Shown here one piece after another: positions 1 to 7,642 of a DNA stretch of 12,749 bases. How positions within the stretch are numbered: the stretch's first letter is position 1; each line of letters opens with the position of its first letter. The notes under the pieces are model-generated. The model did no database searches. It had not been told where the DNA came from and was given only the letters and a program-made list of their open reading frames with translations. Origin of the DNA: an uncultured Candidatus Melainabacteria bacterium (GTDB lineage: Bacteria; Cyanobacteriota; Vampirovibrionia; Gastranaerophilales; Gastranaerophilaceae); NCBI GenBank assembly GCA_937891325.1, contig CALAFU010000013.1:1-12749 (forward strand), given 5' to 3'. The translations under genes and the position numbers were made by a program.

Positions 1-1
1 C

Positions 2-145
2 GATGAAGACAAAAAGGTTGAAGAAGATAAACGAGCCTTTGAGGTTAAAACTTTCATTAACGATTTATATAACAAAATAACGAAAACAATACAATCGTAT
101 GACGACAATAAAAAAGAACAATTAGAAAAAGAGAAGGATAAATAA
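2..145 (+). CDS. 3' end of an unknown gene (partial)
   Basis: An open frame runs from the left edge to a TAA at 143-145 and gives 47 residues, with the gene's start outside the window. The visible tail is highly charged and probably helical (starts DEDKKVEEDKRAFEVKTF, ends KEQLEKEKDK), with a short hydrophobic-heptad stretch around FINDLYNKITKTI that could be a coiled coil. The stop lies 2 nt before the TTG of the next gene, so it is probably the upstream member of the same operon. No family is recognisable from this fragment. The frame is open throughout and its codon use resembles that of its neighbours, which supports real coding. Confidence 0.6.
   Translation, partial: DEDKKVEEDKRAFEVKTFINDLYNKITKTIQSYDDNKKEQLEKEKDK
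132..138 (+). promoter_or_regulatory. Shine-Dalgarno site for the TTG start at 148
   Basis: AGAAGGA lies 9 nt upstream of TTG 148. The alternative in-frame ATG at 205 has no purine-rich site before it, so this site favours the TTG start. Confidence 0.55.
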
Positions 146-147
146 AC

Positions 148-663
148 TTGGTACAAGTTGATAAAATTACAAACAATTTAGCAAAACTATATTTAGTAGA
201 TTCAATGGGTTACAAAAAGGCTCAAATGCCTGTTAAAGGTAGACCTTATTGTGTATTCGACAATAACAAAGTTGACGTTTTTGTTAAAAATAGAGAAAAG
301 GCTATTCCCAAATTAACTGATATGTTGGTTAATGCAAAAACAGAAGATGAAATTGTAGAAGGTTTATTTATTGCTGATCAAATGGCAGAAGCTAAAGTTA
401 AAGGTATTGGAAATCTATATTATCAAGGTTTTTCAAGATTTAATAATTCTCGCTCAGCAAATGTTCAAACCTTTTTAGCTGGAGTTTATAGAAAAACTTT
501 AAATCCTGATGCGTTTGCGCCATTAGTGAATATGTTAATGCAAAATATAAAAGAACCACCTAAGGCAAATTTTGATCCAAATGAAGAAATTGGTGGTGCG
601 ATTCTTGAATATACTCGAGAAGCATTTAAAGACTCAAGAAAAAATAATAGTAAGAAAATATAA
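148..663 (+). CDS. Hypothetical protein, first of two tandem paralogs
   Basis: A 171-residue protein of unknown function with no signal peptide or membrane segment, so probably cytoplasmic. Its core, from about residue 31 (RPYCVFDNNKVDVFV) to about residue 153 (EEIGGAILE), aligns with the downstream protein at roughly 60% identity by eye. Shared blocks include EKAIP, AKTEDEI, EGL-IAD, GVYR, PDAF, QNI--PPK, FDPNE and IGG. The core looks mostly helical, with alternating Leu/Met/Ile positions. The Lys-rich C-terminal tail differs from the paralog. The TTG start is chosen for its Shine-Dalgarno site; starting at ATG 205 would shorten the protein by 19 residues. It is flanked by a 2-nt gap upstream and a 16-nt gap downstream, implying one transcript. 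No named family is recognised. Confidence 0.78.
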   Translation: MVQVDKITNNLAKLYLVDSMGYKKAQMPVKGRPYCVFDNNKVDVFVKNREKAIPKLTDMLVNAKTEDEIVEGLFIADQMAEAKVKGIGNLYYQGFSRFNNSRSANVQTFLAGVYRKTLNPDAFAPLVNMLMQNIKEPPKANFDPNEEIGGAILEYTREAFKDSRKNNSKKI

Positions 664-665
664 GG

Positions 666-675
666 AAAAGGAAAG
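666..675 (+). promoter_or_regulatory. Shine-Dalgarno site for the second paralog
   Basis: A purine tract AAAAGGAAAG lies just upstream of ATG 680, with AAGGA at 668-672 spaced 7 nt from the start. It supports ATG 680 over the longer open frame that begins at 572 inside the preceding gene. Confidence 0.6.
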
Positions 676-679
676 AAAA

Positions 680-1303
680 ATGAGATTACAAGCAATCACA
701 AATCCAATCAAAAGAGTAATGTCTAAAGGTGTAGAACAGCCTCAAAAAACACCTGCTGCTCCTGTTGCAAAAATTTCAGAAGGTTTAAATCAACCTACAA
801 AAGATGAATTTGTAAAATCATCTGCAGTTGAAGAAGACAAACCTTTTGAACTACCAAAAGACAAAGAATTTAAAAAGCCAAGAATGGCTACAAAAGAAAA
901 ACCTTATTGCGAATTTGATAATGAAAAGGTTGATTTATTTGTAAATGAAAAAGAAAAGGCTATTCCTGCCGTAACAAAAATGTTAAACGAAGCAAAAACA
1001 GAAGATGAAATCTGCGAAGGATTGTATATTGCTGACAGAATGATTGCAAATGGAACAAAAGGTATGGATAAAATGTACTATGGTACTTTTTCAAAATTCA
1101 ATGAAGACCGTTCTCCAAATGTTCAATCATTGTTATCAGGTGTTTATAGAAGAATTTTAGTGCCAGATGCTTTTGGTCCATTAATCAAAATGTTAGTTCA
1201 AAATATTATGGTCCCACCAAAAGATGCATTATTTGATCCAAATGAAGCAATAGGTGGTTCAATTTTAGAACACATTAAAGCTCCAGAAATTCACCCACTA
1301 TAA
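680..1303 (+). CDS. Hypothetical protein, second of two tandem paralogs
   Basis: A 207-residue protein beginning MRLQAITNPIKRVM. Residues 1 to about 72 form a low-complexity Pro/Lys/Glu-rich region absent from the upstream paralog and probably disordered. From KPYCEFDNEKVDLFV onward it matches the upstream protein at about 60% identity with a single one-residue gap near PPKDALFDPNE. There is no signal peptide or membrane helix. The frame is open back to 572, but that extension lies inside the previous gene in another frame; ATG 680 has a good ribosome site and is preferred. A strong terminator follows at once, so this is the last gene of its operon. Function is unknown; a recent duplication followed by N-terminal divergence is inferred. 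Confidence 0.8.
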   Translation: MRLQAITNPIKRVMSKGVEQPQKTPAAPVAKISEGLNQPTKDEFVKSSAVEEDKPFELPKDKEFKKPRMATKEKPYCEFDNEKVDLFVNEKEKAIPAVTKMLNEAKTEDEICEGLYIADRMIANGTKGMDKMYYGTFSKFNEDRSPNVQSLLSGVYRRILVPDAFGPLIKMLVQNIMVPPKDALFDPNEAIGGSILEHIKAPEIHPL

Positions 1304-1322
1304 GTAAACATACATATTATAA

Positions 1323-1352
1323 AAAAAGGTAGGTTTCAAAACCTACCTTTTT
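1323..1352. terminator. Bidirectional intrinsic terminator
   Basis: A perfect 8-bp stem GGTAGGTT (1328-1335) / AACCTACC (1340-1347) with a TCAA loop is extended by an A-run on the left and a T-run on the right. Read on the plus strand it ends in TTTTT after the gene ending at 1303; on the minus strand it ends in seven Ts after the TPR gene whose stop is at 1354-1356. The placement between two convergent genes and the symmetric A/T tails indicate a shared terminator. Confidence 0.9.
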
Positions 1353-1353
1353 G

Positions 1354-2997
1354 TTATTCATTATTTGATGTTAGCATTTCAATATTCTTTTGAACATTTT
1401 TGAAATTGTAATCAATACTTTCAATTTCTCTATATAATTCAAGCGCTTTTTCTTTGTTGCCTTGGCTTTCAAGAATTAACGCAAGTTGATATTTCGCATC
1501 TAAGTGTTGCGGTTCTAACTCTAAAATCTTTTCTAAAGTATGAATTTCGCTTGCCTTATCGTGTTGACCGTCATACAACATTGCAAGTTTGAAGTATGCT
1601 GTTGTATTATTTTCATCAACATTAATTGCAGCAAGCAATGAATCTTTTTGTTCAAATGTGTTGCCAATTGCCTGATAACAATCTGCAATTGCCATATAGT
1701 ATTTTGGTTCGTTGTCATTAATACTAATAGCTTTTTTCAATTGAACAATAGCTTCGTTAAAGTTTTTAATTTCGTAATTTACTAAACCTAATTCATAATA
1801 AATTTCTGGGTTTGCATTGTCGTATTGAATTGCAAGAGTGAAGGTTTTAAAACATTCATTTAATTCTCGTTTTTCAAATTGATATCTTGCCCATTTTGCA
1901 AAAACATTACTCATTTCTGTATGGACAGATTTAACTTCTAATGGGTTAACTAAATCAACAATTTGTTTATACAACTCAATTGCAGCAATAAAGTTGTTTT
2001 TGTTTATGTAAGTATCAATCAATAATTTTTTAACTTCAATGTTTTCGTTGTTCTTTTCAGAAAGTTCATTAAGCATTTCTAAACCTTCTTGCTCTTTGCC
2101 ACTAGCAATTAAGATTTTTGCAATGTAAGTTTTAGTTTTTAATTTATCTGAGAATGGATGTTCCAAAAGTTTTTTTGCGTATTCCATTGTCTTATCAATA
2201 TTTTTAGTTAAATAATACAAGTTAACTAAGTTGTTAAGTATCCATAGACTCAAGCTATTGTTTTCGTTCACTGCTAATAAGTTTTCGCAAGTTTCAATAG
2301 CGCTTTCGTAGTTTTGAACCTTGATGTACAACTCAATAAGTTTTTTGTTTGTATCAGTATCTTCTGGGTAAATTTCAAGAATTTCATTTAATTCATCAAA
2401 CGCTTCTGGATAATTTTCCATTTCGATATACAAGTTTGCAAGTGTTGTTTTAATTTGTAAAAGCTCACCGTTATTTTCGGTTAAACTTTCAAGATGTTTT
2501 AAAGTCTTTATTGCAGAAGTTTTTTGACCCGATTCAACATATAATCCGCTTAATTCTTGAGATGCAGACATATTATCTGGGTCATGCTTCATGATTTCTT
2601 GAAGTTCTGCAATAGCTTTTGTTGGTTGGTTTACCTTTTTGTAGCATCTAGCTAAAAGCAAACGAGCATCGCTATTATTTTCATCTTTTGTAAGAATAGT
2701 TAAGGCTTCTTTTACAGCATCATATACACTATCTTCATTGTATAAAGCCTTTGCTAAAATAAGTCTTAATTCATTGTGTTCTGGTTTAATTTCTAAATAT
2801 TTATAAGCTAATTTTTCAACTAATTTGTATTTTTTTTGTTTAAATAGAATTTTAGCGTGTTCAACAATTCCTTTTGGTGTTACCTGCAATTCTTTCTTTT
2901 TAGGGCTCGATGACTCTAAAAGGATCGCATATATCATATAAATCAACGCCAAAGCGGAGATTAATGCAATTAAAAATACCAATAAGTTTGTTGACAT
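1354..2997 (-). CDS. Membrane-anchored TPR-repeat protein
   Basis: A 547-residue protein. Residues about 5-26 form one hydrophobic helix (LLVFLIALISALALIYMIYA) followed by a basic stretch (SPKKK), predicting an N-terminal anchor with the bulk probably on the cytoplasmic side. From about residue 48 to the end it is a near-continuous array of roughly 34-residue tetratricopeptide repeats with typical motifs such as ALTILTKDENNSDARLLLARCYKK, AIAELQEIMKHDPDN, YYELGLVNYEIKNFNEAI and AYFKLAMLYD. TPR arrays act as protein-binding scaffolds; the partner cannot be read here. The anchor-plus-TPR layout recalls LapB/YciM, but the C-terminal rubredoxin-like Cys pairs of LapB are absent. The ATG at 2997 is preceded on the minus strand by AAAAAGG five nt upstream. 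It is a single-gene unit with a shared terminator directly after its stop. Confidence 0.88.
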   Translation of the reverse strand: MSTNLLVFLIALISALALIYMIYAILLESSSPKKKELQVTPKGIVEHAKILFKQKKYKLVEKLAYKYLEIKPEHNELRLILAKALYNEDSVYDAVKEALTILTKDENNSDARLLLARCYKKVNQPTKAIAELQEIMKHDPDNMSASQELSGLYVESGQKTSAIKTLKHLESLTENNGELLQIKTTLANLYIEMENYPEAFDELNEILEIYPEDTDTNKKLIELYIKVQNYESAIETCENLLAVNENNSLSLWILNNLVNLYYLTKNIDKTMEYAKKLLEHPFSDKLKTKTYIAKILIASGKEQEGLEMLNELSEKNNENIEVKKLLIDTYINKNNFIAAIELYKQIVDLVNPLEVKSVHTEMSNVFAKWARYQFEKRELNECFKTFTLAIQYDNANPEIYYELGLVNYEIKNFNEAIVQLKKAISINDNEPKYYMAIADCYQAIGNTFEQKDSLLAAINVDENNTTAYFKLAMLYDGQHDKASEIHTLEKILELEPQHLDAKYQLALILESQGNKEKALELYREIESIDYNFKNVQKNIEMLTSNNE

Positions 2998-3139
2998 AAG
3001 AACCTTTTTCTTTTACCTATAAATAACCTTATACTATATTTATATGTTACTATGTTTTTGAAAAAATTTTATACTATCTCTAGAGTATATTTTTAAACAA
3101 CCCTTTACTTTTAAGTAAAAATTATTACAGTAAAAGTAT
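2998..3139. promoter_or_regulatory. Divergent intergenic region with probable promoters
   Basis: This 142-bp AT-rich gap separates the minus-strand TPR gene from the plus-strand secreted-protein gene, so it must carry at least one promoter in each direction. On the minus strand TTAAAA (3091-3096) and TATAAA (3068-3073) are 17 nt apart, a reasonable but weak -35/-10 pair. On the plus strand TATACT occurs at 3030-3035 and 3070-3075 and TATATT at 3086-3091, none with a convincing -35. Base composition alone makes such matches likely, so individual elements are uncertain. Confidence 0.35.
3104..3119. repeat. Short inverted repeat upstream of the secreted-protein gene
   Basis: TTTACTT (3104-3110) and AAGTAAA (3113-3119) form a 7-bp inverted repeat with a 2-nt centre, ending 20 bp before ATG 3140. 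A second imperfect inverted repeat, ATACT...AGTAT, lies at about 3071-3088. They could be an operator or chance in AT-rich DNA. Confidence 0.3.
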
Positions 3140-3709
3140 ATGCGAAACAAATTACTATGTCTATTATCTATATTCATGTTTTTTTCATCTCTAGCGTTTG
3201 CTGATGAGGTGTCAGGCACTTCTGCTTCTTGGAGTGATATTTCAGGTGCAGAGAATGCTTGGGACGGTCAAAAGATGATTACAAACAAAGAGTATGAACA
3301 AGTCGTGAAGGCTTTAGAAGAAAAGAAAAATGCTAAAAAAATAAGAGCTCAAAAAAAAGCTGGTGACCCTTTAATGAAAAGTGGTAACGGTGAAATGGAT
3401 TTTTTGAGTAATTTCCAAGAACAATATCCATTGTTGAATTTGACAGTGCCTGTTGTCACTCCTTCGGGTGAAATCCCTGTTGGTCACTACAAGGTTGTTG
3501 GTACAAAAAATAACGGAAAAGTTGTTATAAATTTGTGTCAAGCGTATAACGTTGTTGGCAGAATTCCGGCAACAGAAACAGAAGAAGACTTTGATGCAAA
3601 TGAAATTAACTTTGTTAAATTAGAACCTGTAAATGACAATACATTAAAATTGATGTATGGTTCTATGAATTTTAATGCGTATGCATATATTAGATATGAA
3701 AATCCATAA
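3140..3709 (+). CDS. Secreted hypothetical protein
   Basis: A 189-residue protein with a clear signal peptide: basic MRNK, a hydrophobic core to about residue 19, and a likely cleavage after A-F-A at residue 21. The mature part has a Trp-containing N-terminal segment (SWSDISGAENAWDGQK), then a Lys-rich probable helix around residues 52-75 (KALEEKKNAKKIRAQKKAG), then a beta-looking C-terminal region from about residue 95 (LLNLTVPVVTPSGEIPVGHYKVVGTK...). The mature protein has one Cys and no lipobox. No catalytic motif or known domain is recognised. It is probably periplasmic or exported. No strong Shine-Dalgarno precedes ATG 3140. The next gene starts 43 nt downstream on the same strand with no terminator visible, so co-transcription with the importer cluster is possible. 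Confidence 0.75.
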   Translation: MRNKLLCLLSIFMFFSSLAFADEVSGTSASWSDISGAENAWDGQKMITNKEYEQVVKALEEKKNAKKIRAQKKAGDPLMKSGNGEMDFLSNFQEQYPLLNLTVPVVTPSGEIPVGHYKVVGTKNNGKVVINLCQAYNVVGRIPATETEEDFDANEINFVKLEPVNDNTLKLMYGSMNFNAYAYIRYENP

Positions 3710-3752
3710 AATGGGTTATAAAAAAATCTTACTTTTATGTTAGTTTAGAATA

Positions 3753-5594
3753 GTGAAACGAATTATTTATATAATACTATTCATATTGATTGCTTTGTTA
3801 TGTCTAAAACTTTATATTAGACAAGACATTCCGACTGAAGATGTTTATAAACATGATGTAATTAAAGATAGTGGATCTGTAAATTTCCCAAAAGACCCTG
3901 TTAATGTTGTTTTAATGGGTAAAGATTATTTGCAATCTCAAGCTCCTATTGGCAAATATGGTGGAGAATTAATTAGCTCAACTATTGGCGAAGGTCCAAA
4001 AACATTTAATCCGTTTACGTCAAAAGATTCAACCTCTTCTTCTATGGCTGGATTGATGTTTGACGGTTTGTTTACGACAGACCCAAAAGACGGCAGAGTT
4101 ATTCCAAAACTTGCAAAATCTTACGAAACAAAAGACGGAATGACTTATATCGTAAAACTTAGACATGGTGCTATTTGGTCAGATGGTTTTCCAATTACCG
4201 CTGATGACGTTGTATTTACATGGAAAGATATAATTTTAGCAGGTCTTGGTAATACTTCAATTCGAGATATGGTAGTAATTGACGGTAAATTACCGCAAGT
4301 GTATAAGGTTGATGATTATACCGTTAAATTTGTTATTTCAAAACCGTTTTCACCATTTTTGAGACTTTTATCAACTCAAATTGCACCAAAGCATATTTTT
4401 GCACCTGTTGTAAAACAAGGTCAAAAGGCTTTTGATAGTTTTTATTCTACAAATACAAAGCCAAGTGATTTTGTAACAAGCGGTCCTTTCAAGTTGAAAG
4501 AGTATAAAGCTGCTCAAAGGGTTATTTTTGTTCGTAATCCAGATTATTACATGATAAATAAACAAAATAAAAAGTTACCGTATTTGGACAAGGTTGTTTA
4601 TTTAATTGTTGGTGACCTAAACAATGAAATACTTAAATTTGAAGCAAAAGAAATAGATGTAATTGGTTTAAGAGGTTCAAATGTCGCACCTTATAAATCA
4701 AAAGAGGCAAAATCGGATTATAGAATTTATAATATCGGTCCAGATACAGGCACAATGTTTTTGGTTCTAAATTTAAATAGAAGAAAAAGTTTAGATACAA
4801 ATTATTATGTGCAACCTGAAAAACAGTTTTGGTTTAATGATAAAAACTTTAGAACTGCAATTGATTATGCTATTGATAGAAAAAGTATGGTTCAAAATAT
4901 TGCAAATGGACTTGCAAAACCTTTATTTACCGCAGAAAGTTTAAATTCGATTTTCTTGAATAAAAATATTAAAGGACATGATAGAGATTTAAACAAATCA
5001 AGAGCATTATTGAAGGCAAGCGGTTTTCATATAGGTAAAAATGACAAATTATACGACAAATTCAATAATCGTGTAGAATTTGATTTATTAACAAATGCAG
5101 GCAATACTGAACGTGAAGCTCTTGGCGTAATGATAAAACAAGACCTTGAAGATTTAGGTATGCGCGTAAACTATAAACCAATTGAGTTTAATTCACTTGT
5201 AAATAAAATGACAACAACTCTAGATTGGGATATGATAATTATGGGACTTACAGGTTCACCTCTAGAGCCTCATGACGGTAAAAATGTTTGGTATTCAAAT
5301 GGTTCATTACATTTGTTTAATCAAAGAACAGGTAATGAAACATCAGATGATAGATTAGAATTTGAAAAAAGGTTAGATGAAATCTTTGACAAAGCCGCAT
5401 TAGAAACTGATTTTAACAAACGAAAAATTTTATATGATGAGTACCAACAAATAATTTATGATGAAAAACCCATAATTTATTTGTATTCACCTGTAAGAAT
5501 TATTGCAATTAGAAAGAAATTTAAAAATATATTTCCTTCTTCACTTGCAGGCGTAACTTATAATATTGAAGAAATTTATGAGGATAAAAATTAA
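3753..5594 (+). CDS. ABC importer substrate-binding protein, family 5 (peptide/nickel type)
   Basis: This 613-residue protein matches the SBP_bac_5 family (DppA/OppA type), which binds peptides or similar solutes outside the membrane and delivers them to the permeases. Family-typical blocks are visible: YGGELISSTIGEGPKTFNPF (about 69-88), GLFTTDP and PKLAKSYE (about 105-125), then LRHGAIWSDGFPITADDVVF (136-155), with SGPFKL, FRTAIDYAIDR and PIIYLYSP later on. Residues about 4-20 form a hydrophobic helix; the only Cys there lies in ALLC, which lacks the small -1 residue of a lipobox, so anchoring by an uncleaved helix is inferred. Start is GTG 3753, since no in-frame ATG precedes MKRIIYIILF; the ribosome site is weak. 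Its TAA shares one base with the next ATG (TAATG). The substrate is not determinable from sequence; peptides are the family default. Confidence 0.92.
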   Translation: MKRIIYIILFILIALLCLKLYIRQDIPTEDVYKHDVIKDSGSVNFPKDPVNVVLMGKDYLQSQAPIGKYGGELISSTIGEGPKTFNPFTSKDSTSSSMAGLMFDGLFTTDPKDGRVIPKLAKSYETKDGMTYIVKLRHGAIWSDGFPITADDVVFTWKDIILAGLGNTSIRDMVVIDGKLPQVYKVDDYTVKFVISKPFSPFLRLLSTQIAPKHIFAPVVKQGQKAFDSFYSTNTKPSDFVTSGPFKLKEYKAAQRVIFVRNPDYYMINKQNKKLPYLDKVVYLIVGDLNNEILKFEAKEIDVIGLRGSNVAPYKSKEAKSDYRIYNIGPDTGTMFLVLNLNRRKSLDTNYYVQPEKQFWFNDKNFRTAIDYAIDRKSMVQNIANGLAKPLFTAESLNSIFLNKNIKGHDRDLNKSRALLKASGFHIGKNDKLYDKFNNRVEFDLLTNAGNTEREALGVMIKQDLEDLGMRVNYKPIEFNSLVNKMTTTLDWDMIIMGLTGSPLEPHDGKNVWYSNGSLHLFNQRTGNETSDDRLEFEKRLDEIFDKAALETDFNKRKILYDEYQQIIYDEKPIIYLYSPVRIIAIRKKFKNIFPSSLAGVTYNIEEIYEDKN

Positions 5595-6565
5595 TGCAGA
5601 TATTATTTTATATACTAAAAAGAATATTGCAGACAATTCCGTTATTGATTTTGGTATCAATGATAAGTTTTTTCATTATTAGATTAAGCCCTGTTGACCC
5701 ATTGGCAGAATTGAAACTTAATCCGTCAATCTCAAAGGCAACATTACACGCAGAAAGAGAACGATTAGGCTTAAACAAACCACTTCCCGTACAATATTTG
5801 TTATGGGCAAAATCTTTTGTAAAAGGTGACTTGGGTGTCACAACAACAGGCGAAAAAGTTTCAGTGAAATTAATGGAGCGTATTCCAAATACTTTACTTT
5901 TAACTTTAGTTGTAATCTTTTTAACTTGGTCTGTCGGTGTGCCTTTAGGTATTCTCGCCGCAGTAAATTGGAAAACCCCATTTGATAGGTTTTTAACCTT
6001 TATAACGAGTATTGGAATGGCAATACCGTCCTTCTTCTTTGCAATTTTATTGCTTATTTTTGCAGTAAAAACAGGCTGGTTTCCTGTTGGTGGCTTAACT
6101 TCTTATAACTTTGATGATATGAATTTATTGCATCAGGTTTTGGATATTGCTCATCACTTATGCTTACCTGTATTGGTACTGTTTACAATATCTTTGGCAG
6201 GTTTGCAACGTCAAATGAGAGCAAACTTGTTAGATGTTTTAGATAGTGATTATGTAAAATTTGCAAGAGCCAAAGGTTTGAGTGAATTTAAAGTAATTTT
6301 TAAACACGCATTAAGAAATGCTGTAAATCCAATGATTACATTGCTAGGTTTTGAGTTTTCAGGACTTTTGTCGGGCGCTGCACTTACAGAATATGTGTTT
6401 CAATACCCTGGATTAGGTCGTTTGATTTTGGAAGCTGTATTGAAGTCTGATATCAATTTAGTAATGGCATCTTTAATGATTGGTGCAATAATGCTTGTTG
6501 TCGGCAACCTGATTGCTGATATTCTGTTAATATTAACTGACCCTCGAATTAGGGCAAAGGCTTAG
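5594..6565 (+). CDS. DppB/OppB-type ABC permease
   Basis: A 323-residue inner-membrane permease that would form half of the translocation channel. It begins with the family-typical helix at about 9-30 (KRILQTIPLLILVSMISFFI) followed by RLSPVDPLAEL, then ERLGLNKPLPVQY and the FVKGDLG motif at about 75-81. Further helices lie around 99-123, 133-158, 189-204, 247-266 and 289-315. The EAA loop that contacts the ATPase is clear at about 219-248 (DYVKFARAKGLSEFKVIFKH). The length is normal for DppB/OppB. ATG 5594 overlaps the binding-protein stop by one base and has GAGG about 10 nt upstream, indicating translational coupling. DppB, OppB, GsiC and YejB cannot be separated from sequence alone. Confidence 0.93.
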   Translation: MQILFYILKRILQTIPLLILVSMISFFIIRLSPVDPLAELKLNPSISKATLHAERERLGLNKPLPVQYLLWAKSFVKGDLGVTTTGEKVSVKLMERIPNTLLLTLVVIFLTWSVGVPLGILAAVNWKTPFDRFLTFITSIGMAIPSFFFAILLLIFAVKTGWFPVGGLTSYNFDDMNLLHQVLDIAHHLCLPVLVLFTISLAGLQRQMRANLLDVLDSDYVKFARAKGLSEFKVIFKHALRNAVNPMITLLGFEFSGLLSGAALTEYVFQYPGLGRLILEAVLKSDINLVMASLMIGAIMLVVGNLIADILLILTDPRIRAKA

Positions 6566-6570
6566 GGGGC
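6564..6570 (+). promoter_or_regulatory. Strong Shine-Dalgarno site for the DppC-like gene
   Basis: AGGGGGC overlaps the TAG stop (6563-6565) of the DppB-like gene and sits 4 nt before ATG 6575. It is the most G-rich ribosome site in the window and fixes this start. Confidence 0.6.
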
Positions 6571-6574
6571 AGGC

Positions 6575-7642
6575 ATGTTAAAAGAAATTATTAAAGGAAT
6601 TTATAGAGACAAATTTGCAAGAATAGCCTTTTTAGTATTGGCGTTTATCTATTTTTGCTTATTTTTTGCAGATATAATTGCACCTTATACAAAGGATTAT
6701 ACAGATAGACAATTGTCTTATGTTCCGCCTTCACCTGTTTTCACAATTGATGAAAATGGCAAATTTTCTCGTCCATACACATATAATTACAAGAGAGAAT
6801 ATGATGCAGACTTAATGCAAACAGTTTTCAAATTAGATAGAAGTAAAAAATATTACCTAAAATTTTTTGCAAGAGGTGAAGAGTACGACTTTTTAGGTGT
6901 AATTCCAATGGATAGACACCTTGTAACTGTTGATTCTGACGGAAGATTATATTTGCTTGGTGGAGATATAAACGGCAGAGACGTATTTTCTCGCCTATTA
7001 TTTGGCGGTAGAATTTCAATGACTATCGGATTTTTAGCCTTGTTAGTATTATTCCCAATAGGTTTATTATATGGTGGTATTTCAGGATATTTTGGCGGTA
7101 TTACAGATACTTTGATGATGAGATTTGCCGAGGCTGTAATGTCTATTCCAAGTTTTTATCTGTTAATAATTTTGGCAGCAATATTACCGTCAAATATGAC
7201 TAGCACTCAACGTTTGATTTTGATTGTTGTAATTCTTGCTCTAATCGGCTGGGCTGGATTTGCCAGAGTTGTTAGAGGTATGGTTCTATCAGTTAAAAAT
7301 CAAGAATTTGTTCAATCTGCAAAAATGATTGGCGCATCAAACTTGAGAATTATCATAAGAGAAATTCTTCCGCAAACGACAAGTTATGTAATTGTTGCAA
7401 TGACATTGTCTGTGCCGTCTTACATACTTTCAGAAAGTGGCTTGAGTTTCTTGGGTTTAGGTATTCAACAACCTGATGCAAGCTGGGGTAATATGTTAAA
7501 AGAGGCTCAAGAATACATGAATATTCTTTATAGACCTTGGTTATTGACCCCTGGTTTTTTAATTTTTGTTGCGGTACTATCATTTAATCTAATAGGTGAT
7601 ACAATAAGAGATGTACTTGATCCAAAAAGTAGAATGAGATAG
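6575..7642 (+). CDS. DppC/OppC-type ABC permease with long periplasmic insert
   Basis: A 355-residue inner-membrane permease pairing with the DppB-like protein. An N-terminal helix at about 16-36 (OppC_N type) is followed by an extracytoplasmic segment from about 37 to 145, longer than in compact DppC proteins. That segment ends in the family signature LLGGDINGRDVFSRLLFGGR (about 127-146). The BPD_transp_1 core follows, with helices at about 150-172, 191-206, 214-233, 271-288 and 325-343. The EAA loop is at about 244-273 (EFVQSAKMIGASNLRIIIRE). The FARGEEYDFLG...PMDRHL element in the insert is one I associate with a subset of DppC-like permeases; its role is unknown. The start lies 9 nt after the previous stop, and the stop abuts the next gene. 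Confidence 0.92.
   Translation: MLKEIIKGIYRDKFARIAFLVLAFIYFCLFFADIIAPYTKDYTDRQLSYVPPSPVFTIDENGKFSRPYTYNYKREYDADLMQTVFKLDRSKKYYLKFFARGEEYDFLGVIPMDRHLVTVDSDGRLYLLGGDINGRDVFSRLLFGGRISMTIGFLALLVLFPIGLLYGGISGYFGGITDTLMMRFAEAVMSIPSFYLLIILAAILPSNMTSTQRLILIVVILALIGWAGFARVVRGMVLSVKNQEFVQSAKMIGASNLRIIIREILPQTTSYVIVAMTLSVPSYILSESGLSFLGLGIQQPDASWGNMLKEAQEYMNILYRPWLLTPGFLIFVAVLSFNLIGDTIRDVLDPKSRMR

Noticed and set aside
572..679. N-terminal extension of the second paralog from an ATG at 572
   Set aside because: The extension lies within the first paralog in another frame; ATG 680 has a strong ribosome site and gives a sensible N-terminus.
486..695. Minus-strand open frame opposite the first paralog
   Set aside because: It is antisense to a well-supported gene with a conserved paralog, and its Phe/Leu-rich product is what the complement of Lys/Glu-rich coding would give.
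1533..1718. Second minus-strand frame inside the large TPR gene
   Set aside because: It is an out-of-frame shadow of the TPR repeats with Gln/His-rich composition and no independent support.
1354..2997. LapB/YciM assignment for the large TPR protein
   Set aside because: The anchor and TPRs fit, but the rubredoxin-like Cys pairs at the C-terminus of LapB are missing and the protein is considerably longer.
2998..3139. Small RNA gene or riboswitch in the divergent gap
   Set aside because: Only short AT-rich inverted repeats are present; no conserved structured element or terminator was seen.
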